A stretch of 64,000 nucleotides of DNA from Cellvibrio polysaccharolyticus (GTDB taxonomy: Bacteria > Pseudomonadota > Gammaproteobacteria > Pseudomonadales > Cellvibrionaceae), in NCBI RefSeq assembly GCF_015182315.1, contig NZ_PRDL01000001.1, forward strand, positions 3,596,001 to 3,660,000, in the 5' to 3' direction. This document shows, piece by piece, positions 45,454 to 54,400 of this stretch. Made by a program: the position numbers and the translations under genes. How positions within the stretch are numbered: position 1 is the first letter of the stretch; each line of letters opens with the position of its first letter. The notes under the pieces are model-generated. The model ran no database searches. It had not been told where the DNA came from and saw nothing but the letters and a program-made list of their open reading frames with translations.

Positions 45454-46763
45454 GCCTGGAACAGGTTGGTAATCTGGCAAAAAACGCGCATTCCTGCCGA
45501 TAAACTTTCATCGGCAGGAATGCGCACCAGGCAGTTGGTTTGGAATAGATTTCCCAGCATATGGGATTGCTGATTGCCGGGGTTACTCACCACGATTTCG
45601 CCGTTAACAAAGGTATACACCATGCGTAAAAGGCGCTCGCGCTTGTCTGCTTTTATCGGTGCCTGTAATCGCGCCGGAAACCATTGCGGCAAGTGGCTCA
45701 CGCCCTGTAACGCATTAAGCAATATTTTTCCGTAGACTTGCATCGTCACATAAACCGCCGCCGGATTGCCGGGCAAACCCAGCAGGTAGCAATTATTTTG
45801 CTCGTTACTGCCGGTGTCCTTACCAACAGTTTCATTGGCAATACAGCGGGCAAAAAATAACGGTTTGCCGGGCTTTTGGTCTACTTTCCAAAACACCTGC
45901 TCAAAACCGGATGTCTTTGCCGCCGCCCGGATAAAGTCATAATCCCCTACGGACACACCACCGGTGCTGATCACCAGATCATAATTTGCTTTGAGTTGCG
46001 CCAGGGTTTGCGCAACCGTGTCCATACAGTCTTCAACATAAAAGCGCTCGCAAGCGATGCCGTGTTGTTGAAACCACGCCGACAGCAAAGGGCCATTGGC
46101 ATCGTGTATTTTTCCGTCATCTACCGAATCGGCAGCTTGCCCCCGGCTGGACACTTCATCACCGGTAATCAGCAGCGCAACACGCGGCAAGCGATAAACA
46201 GCCACCTGGGACACACCCGCCATGGCGAGTGCAGCAATAGCACCGGCGTTTAAATACTGACCGGCTTGCGCCAGCAAACTGCCCTTGCGACATTCTTCAC
46301 CGGCATCGCGAATATCCCGGTGCGGCTCCAACGCTGCCAGCAATTCAATACCGGATGACGAAACCCGCTGAACAATTTCCTGACGGGCAACGGTGGTGGT
46401 GCCGGGTGGAATTTTTCCGCCGGTAAAAATACGCACGGCATGCTGCGGTTGCAGTACCCGGTCAACGACCTGTCCGGCTCTGATCTCGCCCGACAATGTA
46501 AAGCGGCTACCGGCAGGTGCAGAACCGTTGATGCGCAACGCATAACCATCCACCGCACTTTGCGAAAAAGCCGGCAAATCCACGGCGGCAAATGTGTCAC
46601 TCGCCAGCGTTCGCTGACAGGCTTGTGCAACCGGAATGCGTTCAACCGCTAACGGCGTTACCGAGGTTGACAGTAACGCCATTGCGGTGTCGATGGAGAT
46701 CAGCCCGGGTTCAGAGCCGCAATCGGTTACAAGAGTTTGCTTTACCATGGATGACTGCTGCAT
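45447..46763 (-). CDS. moeA: Molybdopterin molybdenumtransferase MoeA
   Basis: 438 residues, close to usual MoeA length plus a short N-terminal extension. Domain-specific segments: DLPAFSQSAVDGYAL, GEIRAGQVVD, VRIFTGGKIPPGTTTVARQE, VALLITGDEV, STGGVSVGDYDFI and LLGLPGNPAAVYVTM. It inserts molybdate into adenylated molybdopterin to complete the cofactor for NasA. Last gene of the nitrate assimilation cluster, 12 bp after mobA. A terminator-like hairpin lies inside its last codons. Confidence 0.94.
   Translation of the reverse strand: MQQSSMVKQTLVTDCGSEPGLISIDTAMALLSTSVTPLAVERIPVAQACQRTLASDTFAAVDLPAFSQSAVDGYALRINGSAPAGSRFTLSGEIRAGQVVDRVLQPQHAVRIFTGGKIPPGTTTVARQEIVQRVSSSGIELLAALEPHRDIRDAGEECRKGSLLAQAGQYLNAGAIAALAMAGVSQVAVYRLPRVALLITGDEVSSRGQAADSVDDGKIHDANGPLLSAWFQQHGIACERFYVEDCMDTVAQTLAQLKANYDLVISTGGVSVGDYDFIRAAAKTSGFEQVFWKVDQKPGKPLFFARCIANETVGKDTGSNEQNNCYLLGLPGNPAAVYVTMQVYGKILLNALQGVSHLPQWFPARLQAPIKADKRERLLRMVYTFVNGEIVVSNPGNQQSHMLGNLFQTNCLVRIPADESLSAGMRVFCQITNLFQAY
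45479..45525 (-). terminator. Terminator-like hairpin inside the 3' end of moeA
   Basis: A perfect 16-bp stem (GCGCATTCCTGCCGAT with its complement, 45486-45501 and 45510-45525) and 8-nt loop are followed on the minus strand by GTTTTTT. It encodes moeA codons (RIPAD ... SAGMR) and the stop codon lies 30 bp further on. Confidence 0.7.
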
Positions 46764-46775
46764 AAGTTTTCCGAA

Positions 46776-47381
46776 TCACGCCGCGGATTGACGATAGATT
46801 TCCATCTCGGCGATGGAGTTGATGCTGTGCAACACTGACCGGGCATTGGAAAAATTCACGCAAACTGCGCCTGATGCCTTAAAGCAACGGTGCAAGCTGA
46901 ATTGCTGCTGGTCAAGATGCTGCTGCAATACCGGTTCGGCACTGCGGTGCATTAAACACAAAGGATAAAGCGCGTCCCCATTAATGGTGGCATAAACCAC
47001 CCGGGCTTCCGTTTGTTCAGCAAGTTGTGCCAGCATTTGCTCAACCAGTCGCGTCGGTATCCAGGTGATATCGCAAGGCACAAATAACACATAATCGGCG
47101 GCAACCACAGACCAGGCCGTTCGCATACCGGCAAGCGGCCCGCAGAAACCGGCGGGCGCATCGGTAAAACAGCGAACGTCTCTAACCATTGTCTGGTAGC
47201 GCGCGTGATCGCGGTGGCTATTTACCCAACATTGCGCAACATCATCACGCAGCTGGCTGATGATTTTCAACAACTGCGGCTGGCCATCAAAATTTTGCAA
47301 GAGTTTATTTTCGCCGCCCATACGAACGGCCTGACCGCCAGCGAGAATAACCAGATCAACCAACGGCAACGGTTTTTTCAT
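46776..47381 (-). CDS. mobA: Molybdenum cofactor guanylyltransferase MobA
   Basis: 201 residues. Nucleotide-binding start LVILAGGQAVRMGGENKLL, then GPLAGMRTAW and VPCDITWIPTRLV, fit MobA, which attaches GMP to molybdopterin to give the dinucleotide form needed by NasA-type reductases. Its ATG overlaps the nasA stop by one base (TGATG), and moeA follows 12 bp later. Some usual segments are shortened but the signature loop is intact. Confidence 0.93.
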   Translation of the reverse strand: MKKPLPLVDLVILAGGQAVRMGGENKLLQNFDGQPQLLKIISQLRDDVAQCWVNSHRDHARYQTMVRDVRCFTDAPAGFCGPLAGMRTAWSVVAADYVLFVPCDITWIPTRLVEQMLAQLAEQTEARVVYATINGDALYPLCLMHRSAEPVLQQHLDQQQFSLHRCFKASGAVCVNFSNARSVLHSINSIAEMEIYRQSAA

Positions 47382-50167
47382 CAGGCAACGGCCTCATGTT
47401 GGCACGCCTTGATCAACCCGCGAATTTCCGGCAAACAGGAGCCACAATTGCCACCCGCTTTCAGGCAAGCGGTTACCTGCTTTTCATCACTGATATTCTG
47501 TTCGCGAATAGTTTTAATAATTTTGTTTTTACCCACCTTGAAACAGCTGCACACTACCGGGCCATCATTGGCCTGCACTGACATGGGCAAACCGGCCAGC
47601 AAAGCTTTGCGATGCATGGCGCTCAGGCGTTCACGTTTGAACAAGGTAGCAACCCATTCGCGGTTGGGCAGCAAATCCGGCGGTGCAATATACAAACTGG
47701 CCACCAGTAAACCATTTTTCAACACCAGGCTATGGCTCAACTGGGAACAGGTATCGTCGTAGTGCAACCATTCATAATCTTCCGCTTTAAAACCGGGTAA
47801 GGCTTTTACGGTTTGTATGGCATCGGTGAACAACCGGCGATCAGCCAGTTCATAACGGCTGGCTTTTGCGGTAGTAATTTTTGTCCACCAGGAGCAGCGC
47901 TGTAAAAATTCATCAAAGGCGCTTTCCTGCCCGTGACGCACATACAAAACGCCCTGCCATTTGGTAAAGAACGGGAGCACAAATACCGGCGTGTGTTTGA
48001 ATTCCGGCTCTCCGGAGATGGCATCCACTTCGGGATTAACCACCTGACCGATGCGCGCATCAGAAGCGGTTTGATCAGTCCAATGAATCGGTGCAAAAAT
48101 ATGGCCGCGCCGCATATTTTGCGAGATATTGGCGCGCACCACACAACGCCCCCAGGCGGACTCTACAGACACCAGGCCTTTTTCGGTGATGCCGTATTTC
48201 AAGGCATCCAGCGGGTGTATCTCACAGAAAGGCTCGATGATGTGTGAACTTAAATTGGCCGACAGACCGGTGCGGGTCATGGTATGCCACTGGTCGCGAA
48301 TGCGGCCGGTGTTTAGCACCAGCGGGTAAGCACCGCTAATCGCATTGACCGGGTCAATAGCCGCCGTGGCAATAAATTTTGCACGCGTTTGCACATGGCT
48401 GAAATTACCAGCGCGGTAAATGTGCTCCGCGCTGCTGTCAGATTCATGAACAGTGCCAGGCCGTGACATATTTTGCAGTTCATCCGACGCTAACACCGGC
48501 CACTGCACCGGCGCCAAATTATCATAGGTTTGGGGATTCAGCGCAGTCAGCCCGGAGAGGTTAAAGTAGCGAAAGGCGCTGGCACTATCGCGCTGATCCG
48601 GGTGGGAATTACCGGCCGCCGACAAAGCCGCGTGCTCGGTAAAAATATCAGCCGGGTGGTTAAAATCAAAACCGGAAAAACCGAGGGCACGGGCAACGCG
48701 GGATATCGCCCACCAGTCAGCTTTTGCTTCACCCGGCGCGGGCAAAAATGCACGCTGACGGGAAATGCGCCGCTCGGAGTTGGTTACTGTGCCGTCTTTT
48801 TCACCCCAGCCAAGTGCCGGTAATAAAATATCGGCGTAGGCGGTAGTGTCGGTATCGGTGCAGATATCGGATACCACCACAAACTCGCATTTTTCCAGCG
48901 CGCGCTTTACCTGCTCGGCATCGGGCAAGCTGACCACCGGGTTGGTGGCCATAATCCAGATCGCTTTGATTTTTCCGGACTCTACCGCACGGAATAGATC
49001 CACCGCTTTTAAACCTGGTTTATCGGCAATCAGCGGGCTGTGCCAAAAATTTTGCACCAGCTGTTGATGCTGCGGGTTATCCAGTTCCAGATGCGCCGCC
49101 AGCATATTCGCCAGGCCACCCACTTCGCGCCCGCCCATGGCATTGGGCTGGCCAGTCATGGAAAAAGGCGATGCGCCGGGTTTGCCAATTTTTCCGGTGA
49201 GCAGGTGGCAGTTGATAATGCTGTTAGCTTTATTGGTGCCCTGGGATGACTGATTAACGCCTTGCGAAAACAGCGTCATGACTTTTTCAGTGCGGGCAAA
49301 GGCTTCAAAAAACTGCAGCAGTTTTGGCAGAGCAATGCCGGTTTTTTCAGAAACCCAGGCTGGGTCTGTTTCATCCTGCATAACGGCCAGCGACTCTTCC
49401 AGACCGGAGGTGTGAGCTTCAATGTATTGCGCGTCGGCGTAACCATTACGGGACAAGTACTGCAACAAACCATTAAACAGCGCTACGTCCTGGCCTGGCA
49501 ACACCGGCAAATGCAAGTCGGCAAATTCACAGGTGCTGGTAAAGCGCGGATCAATTACCACCACGAACAAATTATCCCGGGTGCTTTTCGCCTGAATAAT
49601 ACGTTGATACAAAACCGGGTGACACCAGGCGGTATTGGAACCGACCAGCACCACCATTTCGGTTTTTTCAAAATCGCTATAACTGCCCGGCACAATGTCT
49701 TCACCAAAGCTGCGTTTGTGTGCGGCCACAGCTGATGACATACACAAGCGCGAGTTGGTATCAATATTGGCGGTGCCGAGATAGCCTTTTACAAATTTGT
49801 TCACCGCATAATAATCTTCGGTGAGTAACTGGCCGGACACATAAAAGGCAATGCTGTCGCGGCCGTATTGATCAATACACTGTTGAAATTTATCAGCAAT
49901 GGTTTGGGTTGCTTCATCCCAGGAAATGGCTTGCCGCCCCGGCTTGCGATTTTTTTGCGGTTGCAACAAGCGGGTTGACAGCCCCAGAGTATCGCCAAGA
50001 TTGCTTCCTTTGATACAGAGCTTGCCATAATTGGCCGGATGCCCGGTATCACCTTCAACGTGCACCTGGCCAGCGGTTTGCGTCACTTTCACACCGCAAC
50101 CTACTCCGCAATAAGGGCAGGTAGTCAGGGTAACCGGGTCAGCACTGATCAAAGGAATCATATTCAT
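47381..50167 (-). CDS. nasA: Assimilatory nitrate reductase catalytic subunit NasA
   Basis: 928 residues. An N-terminal 4Fe-4S site CPYCGVGCGVKV (about 18-29), molybdopterin domains with YVSGQLLTEDYY, LVGSNTAWCHPV, SQGVNQSSQGTNKAN and GQPNAMGGREVGGL, and a C-terminal dinucleotide domain (NTGRIRDQWHTMTRTG). A BFD-type 2Fe-2S module closes it (VCSCFKVGKN ... CLKAGGNCGSCLPE), as in NasA of Klebsiella type. It reduces nitrate to nitrite in the cytoplasm. It lies 43 bp after the NirD-flavoprotein fusion gene, its likely electron donor. Confidence 0.96.
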   Translation of the reverse strand: MNMIPLISADPVTLTTCPYCGVGCGVKVTQTAGQVHVEGDTGHPANYGKLCIKGSNLGDTLGLSTRLLQPQKNRKPGRQAISWDEATQTIADKFQQCIDQYGRDSIAFYVSGQLLTEDYYAVNKFVKGYLGTANIDTNSRLCMSSAVAAHKRSFGEDIVPGSYSDFEKTEMVVLVGSNTAWCHPVLYQRIIQAKSTRDNLFVVVIDPRFTSTCEFADLHLPVLPGQDVALFNGLLQYLSRNGYADAQYIEAHTSGLEESLAVMQDETDPAWVSEKTGIALPKLLQFFEAFARTEKVMTLFSQGVNQSSQGTNKANSIINCHLLTGKIGKPGASPFSMTGQPNAMGGREVGGLANMLAAHLELDNPQHQQLVQNFWHSPLIADKPGLKAVDLFRAVESGKIKAIWIMATNPVVSLPDAEQVKRALEKCEFVVVSDICTDTDTTAYADILLPALGWGEKDGTVTNSERRISRQRAFLPAPGEAKADWWAISRVARALGFSGFDFNHPADIFTEHAALSAAGNSHPDQRDSASAFRYFNLSGLTALNPQTYDNLAPVQWPVLASDELQNMSRPGTVHESDSSAEHIYRAGNFSHVQTRAKFIATAAIDPVNAISGAYPLVLNTGRIRDQWHTMTRTGLSANLSSHIIEPFCEIHPLDALKYGITEKGLVSVESAWGRCVVRANISQNMRRGHIFAPIHWTDQTASDARIGQVVNPEVDAISGEPEFKHTPVFVLPFFTKWQGVLYVRHGQESAFDEFLQRCSWWTKITTAKASRYELADRRLFTDAIQTVKALPGFKAEDYEWLHYDDTCSQLSHSLVLKNGLLVASLYIAPPDLLPNREWVATLFKRERLSAMHRKALLAGLPMSVQANDGPVVCSCFKVGKNKIIKTIREQNISDEKQVTACLKAGGNCGSCLPEIRGLIKACQHEAVA

Positions 50168-50210
50168 TTATTAGTCCTACTCATTGACTGGACCTGTTCG
50201 TTTATTGGCA

Positions 50211-51821
50211 TCAGGCAGCGTTGGTACTTTTCAGCGCGAAGTCACGACCAAACAGCATCTTGTGACGGAAACTGCTGACCGGGGTTTGATCACTGATCAG
50301 CTCGGCGTACCAGGCGCCATCTTCGGTATCGCCAAACAGCACAGCACCGATCACTTTATCTTTGCGAACAATAATGCGCTTATAAATATTGCGCTTTTCA
50401 TCGTTAAGAATAATGTCTTCGTAGTCGCTATCTTGCGGATCAAAATCACCCGCCGAAAATACATCCACACCGCTGACTTTCAACTGCGTTGGCACCGGTC
50501 GCGATTTGAAAGTCAGGCTGCCGTGTTCTGCCAGATGGGTCGCGCAAATAAATGCCTGCCCCCACAGCGGCTCTACCAGACCAAAGGTTTCACCACGGTG
50601 CTCAATACATTCGCCCACTGCGTAGATAGCCGGGTCCCAGGTTTGCATGGTGTCGTTAACGATAACGCCGCGGTGACAACGCAAGCCGGATTTTTCTGCC
50701 AGTGCCATATTCGGGCGAATACCCACCGCAAAAACCACCAGGTCAGCATTCAGCACCTTGCCATCTTGCAGTAACACGCCGGTTACTTTGCCGTCTTCAC
50801 CGCGAATTTCTTCGGTCACTGCGCCGGTAATTACATCAATACCTTTGGCTTCGATGCTGGTGCGCAGCAATTGCCCGGCGCGCTCATCCAGCTGGCGATT
50901 CATCAGGCGGTGCGCCAGATGCAAAACAGTAACCTGCATACCACGGCGCTTCAGTCCCCAGGCCGCTTCAAGCCCGAGCAAGCCACCACCAATGACCACT
51001 GCATGTTTGTGGTATTTGCTGTACTCGATCATCTGATTAACATCATAAATGTCACGGAAACTGAGTACGCCTTTCAAATCATTGCCGGGCACCGGTGGAA
51101 TAAACGGGCGCGAACCGGTAGCCAGAATAATGCGATCGTAATCTACCGCGTGTCCGGATTGCGTGAGTACGCGCTTGCCGGTGCGGTCAATATAAACCGC
51201 CGGGTCATTACCGAGAAAACGAATGCCCTGCTCTACATACCAGAGCGGCGGGTGCAGCATAATATCTTCAATGGTTTTTTCGCCGGATAAAACCGGTGAC
51301 AACATAATGCGGTTGTAATTACCCCAGGGTTCTTCGCCAATCACCGTTACCTCGTAACGATCCGGTGCCATATCCAGCAAATCTTCCAGGCAACGCATAC
51401 CGGCCAGGCCATTGCCAATTAACACCAGTTTCATTTTTTCCTGTTGTGGCGCCTGGTGGGTGATGTAGGTTTTTTGCGGCTTGCTACTGACCAGCACCCG
51501 GCCGTTTTCCAGCTTCACCGGGTAGACCAGCAATTTCTTTTCGTGATCTTCCAGGCAGCGCCCGGTTGCCAGGCTGAAATGTTGTTTGTAAATCGGCGAG
51601 GCCACCACGCGCTCGCCCTGAATATCGCCGAGTATGCCGCGAGACATCACATTCGCGTTGCTGAAGGGGTCAGTGTTGCTGAGCGCATACACCCGCTCTT
51701 CATTGCCAACGCGGAACAACGCAATCAGTTGATCATCAATCGCGGCGCCAACGCCGGTGTTGGGGGTAATATCTTCCAGTGCACAGATATCAAACCAGGT
51801 GTTTCGGGTTTTGGAATTCAT
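50211..51821 (-). CDS. Fusion of a NirD-like Rieske-fold domain and a NasB/NirB-type FAD reductase
   Basis: About 536 residues; start chosen at the ATG 51821 (or 51824), with AGGAG just ahead, over a GTG at 51842. Residues about 5-105 are NirD-like (DICALEDITPNTGVGAAI, VYALSNTDPFSNANVMSRG) with no Rieske cysteine ligands, as in NirD. Residues about 125-530 are an NAD(P)H/FAD oxidoreductase like the N-terminal part of NirB (VLIGNGLAGMRCLEDLL, LATGSRPFIPPVPG, VIGGGLLGLEAAWGL). NirB is separate and complete next door, so this protein may supply electrons to NasA, the small nitrite reductase role, or both. It is 4 or so bases off the nirB end. Confidence 0.85.
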   Translation of the reverse strand: MNSKTRNTWFDICALEDITPNTGVGAAIDDQLIALFRVGNEERVYALSNTDPFSNANVMSRGILGDIQGERVVASPIYKQHFSLATGRCLEDHEKKLLVYPVKLENGRVLVSSKPQKTYITHQAPQQEKMKLVLIGNGLAGMRCLEDLLDMAPDRYEVTVIGEEPWGNYNRIMLSPVLSGEKTIEDIMLHPPLWYVEQGIRFLGNDPAVYIDRTGKRVLTQSGHAVDYDRIILATGSRPFIPPVPGNDLKGVLSFRDIYDVNQMIEYSKYHKHAVVIGGGLLGLEAAWGLKRRGMQVTVLHLAHRLMNRQLDERAGQLLRTSIEAKGIDVITGAVTEEIRGEDGKVTGVLLQDGKVLNADLVVFAVGIRPNMALAEKSGLRCHRGVIVNDTMQTWDPAIYAVGECIEHRGETFGLVEPLWGQAFICATHLAEHGSLTFKSRPVPTQLKVSGVDVFSAGDFDPQDSDYEDIILNDEKRNIYKRIIVRKDKVIGAVLFGDTEDGAWYAELISDQTPVSSFRHKMLFGRDFALKSTNAA

Positions 51822-51838
51822 CATCTTCTCCTGGTTAC

Positions 51839-54382
51839 TCACACTTCAACCACAGGAATGGCATCGGTTAAACGTTCACGTTGCGTCATCGGTCGAATTT
51901 GCCCGCGCTCTTCAGAAAATTGAATGTAGGGGTCTTGTTGTGCGGTGGCGTTGATAAACGTTTTAAAGCGTTTACGCACCTCGGGATTTTCAACGGCGGT
52001 ACGCCATTCATCCTGATAAGTATCGACCACATGATCCATGCGATTTTCCAGCTCGGCAGCAATGCCGAGAGAGTCCTGCACAATTACCGCTTTCAAATAA
52101 TCCAGGCCGCCTTCCAGGTTATCGCGCCATACGCTGGTACGCTGTAAACGGTCGGCGGTTTGAATGTAGAACATATAAAAGCGGTCGATGTAGCGAATCA
52201 ATGTGGCTTTATCAAGATCGGACGCCAGCAACTCGGCGTGGCGTGGCTTCATGCCGCCGTTGCCACAAACGTATAAATTCCAGCCGCGTTCGGTAGCGAT
52301 AATGCCAACATCTTTACTCTGTGCCTCGGCGCACTCACGGGTGCAACCGGATACCGCCATTTTTAATTTGTGCGGCGAACGCAAACCCTTGTAACGATTT
52401 TCAAGTTCAATCGCGAGGCCAATGGAATCGTCTACCCCATAACGGCACCAGGTACTGCCTACACAGGATTTAACGGTACGCAGGGACTTGCCATAGGCAT
52501 GGCCGGACTCAAAACCGGCAGCGATCAATTCTTCCCAGATAGCCGGCAACTGATGCACCTGGGCACCGAACATATCAATACGCTGCCCGCCGGTAATTTT
52601 GGTGTAGAGATTATATTTTTCGGCAACCTTGCCGATGGTGATCAAACCGGCCGGGGTAATTTCGCCACCCGCAATACGCGGCACCACCGAATAGGAACCG
52701 TCTTTTTGAATGTTGCCCAGGTAGTAATCGTTACTGTCTTGCAAGCCGGCGTGCGAGGGTTCCAGCACAAAGTCATTCCAGCAGGAGGCAAGAATATTGG
52801 CAGCGGTCGGTTTGCAGATATCGCAGCCCAAACCGTGACCATGTTGTTCAATCAGGGCATCAAAGGTTTTAATCCCGTTAACGCGTACCAGGTGATAGAG
52901 CTCCTGACGCGAATACGGAAAGTGTTCGCAAAGATGGTTGTTAACCGTAACGCCCTGACGCTGCAATTCTGCTTTAAGCACTTGCCCGACAAGAGACGCA
53001 CAACCGCCGCAAGCCGTGGCGGCCTTGGTACATTTTTTCAGTGCCGACAGTGACGTAGAGCCATCACTGATCGCCTGACAAATATCTTTTTTCGAAACGT
53101 TATTACACGAACAGATAATGGCGCTTTCCGGCAGCAGGTCAACACCGCTGCCACCTTTGGCGCTGGAGGCACCGCTACCGCCGGGCATAATCAAACTCTG
53201 CGGGTTTTCCGGCAGCGGCATATCGTTCAGTAACATTTGCAGTAACTGACTGTACTCGGTGGCATCACCTACCAGCACCGCGCCCAGCAAGCGGGTTTTT
53301 TCGGCGTTGATAACAATTTTTTTGTAAACCAGGGTTTCTTCGTCAGCGTAAAAATAACTGAGTGCGCCCGGCGTTGTACCGTGGGCATCGCCCACCGACG
53401 CCACATCAACGCCCATCAACTTCAACTTGGTGCTCATATCAGCACCGCTAAAAGCCGGTGCTTCACTTTGAATAACATGCTGCGCCGCGATGCGAGCCAT
53501 GTCATAACCCGGCGCAACCAAACCGTACAAACGGTTTTGCCACAGGGCACATTCACCAATCGCGTAAATATCCGCGTGGGAAGTTTGGCAATGATCGTTG
53601 ATCACAATGCCGCCGCGTTCACCCAGTTGCAAACCGCTGGCGCGGGCAAGGTCATCACGCGGGCGAATACCGGCCGAGAACACAATCAGATCGGTTTCAA
53701 GCGACGTGCCATCAGCAAATTGCATGCAGTGTTTTGCTGTGGTGCCATCAACAATGGCTTTGGTGGCTTTTTGGGTATGTACCGACACGCCGAGACTTTC
53801 AATTTTTCTACGCAGTACCTGGCCGCCGATATCGTCAATTTGCACCGCCATCAAACGCGGCGCAAATTCCACAACGTGGGTTTTCAGTTGCAAATCGGTC
53901 AGTGCTTTGGCAGCTTCAAGCCCCAGCAAACCGCCACCGATTACCACACCGGTCAGGGCTTTTTCACTGGCTTTGCGAATAGCATCCAGGTCGTCAATGG
54001 TGCGGTAAACAAAACAGTTTTCGCGCTGATTGCCTTCAATGGGCGGCACGAACGGATAAGAGCCGGTAGCCAGCACCAGCTTATCCCACTGGATAACATC
54101 ACCTTGTGCGGTGGTTACGGTTTTGGCTACCGGGTCAATGTGGCTGACGCGGGTATTGAGTCGCAAATCGATACCGAAGGCGTCGGCAAAATCCGACCTG
54201 GCGAGCGTCAGGTCTTTTACGCTTTTTCCGGAAAGGTAAGAGGTTAGCTGCACACGGTCATAAGCAATGCGCGGCTCTTCCGCAAGAATGGTTATTTCCA
54301 GTTCATCGCTAGCGTCTTCGAGCACGCTTTCGATAAATTTATGGCCGACCATGCCATGCCCTACCATTACCAGTTTCATCAT
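51839..54382 (-). CDS. nirB: Nitrite reductase [NAD(P)H] large subunit NirB
   Basis: 847 residues, the usual size. FAD and NAD(P)H folds come first (VMVGHGMVGHKFIE, VIGGGLLGLEAAKAL), then a BFD-type 2Fe-2S site (IICSCNNVSKKDIC ... CTKAATACGGC, about 425-475). Sulfite/nitrite reductase ferredoxin-like half-domain and siroheme/4Fe-4S site follow (SCVGSTWCRYG, VSGCTRECAEAQ). It reduces nitrite to ammonium in the cytoplasm. AGGAGATAG precedes the ATG. It sits between the transporter and the NirD fusion in the nas operon. Confidence 0.96.
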   Translation of the reverse strand: MMKLVMVGHGMVGHKFIESVLEDASDELEITILAEEPRIAYDRVQLTSYLSGKSVKDLTLARSDFADAFGIDLRLNTRVSHIDPVAKTVTTAQGDVIQWDKLVLATGSYPFVPPIEGNQRENCFVYRTIDDLDAIRKASEKALTGVVIGGGLLGLEAAKALTDLQLKTHVVEFAPRLMAVQIDDIGGQVLRRKIESLGVSVHTQKATKAIVDGTTAKHCMQFADGTSLETDLIVFSAGIRPRDDLARASGLQLGERGGIVINDHCQTSHADIYAIGECALWQNRLYGLVAPGYDMARIAAQHVIQSEAPAFSGADMSTKLKLMGVDVASVGDAHGTTPGALSYFYADEETLVYKKIVINAEKTRLLGAVLVGDATEYSQLLQMLLNDMPLPENPQSLIMPGGSGASSAKGGSGVDLLPESAIICSCNNVSKKDICQAISDGSTSLSALKKCTKAATACGGCASLVGQVLKAELQRQGVTVNNHLCEHFPYSRQELYHLVRVNGIKTFDALIEQHGHGLGCDICKPTAANILASCWNDFVLEPSHAGLQDSNDYYLGNIQKDGSYSVVPRIAGGEITPAGLITIGKVAEKYNLYTKITGGQRIDMFGAQVHQLPAIWEELIAAGFESGHAYGKSLRTVKSCVGSTWCRYGVDDSIGLAIELENRYKGLRSPHKLKMAVSGCTRECAEAQSKDVGIIATERGWNLYVCGNGGMKPRHAELLASDLDKATLIRYIDRFYMFYIQTADRLQRTSVWRDNLEGGLDYLKAVIVQDSLGIAAELENRMDHVVDTYQDEWRTAVENPEVRKRFKTFINATAQQDPYIQFSEERGQIRPMTQRERLTDAIPVVEV

Positions 54383-54400
54383 CTATCTCCTGTGGTTGGA

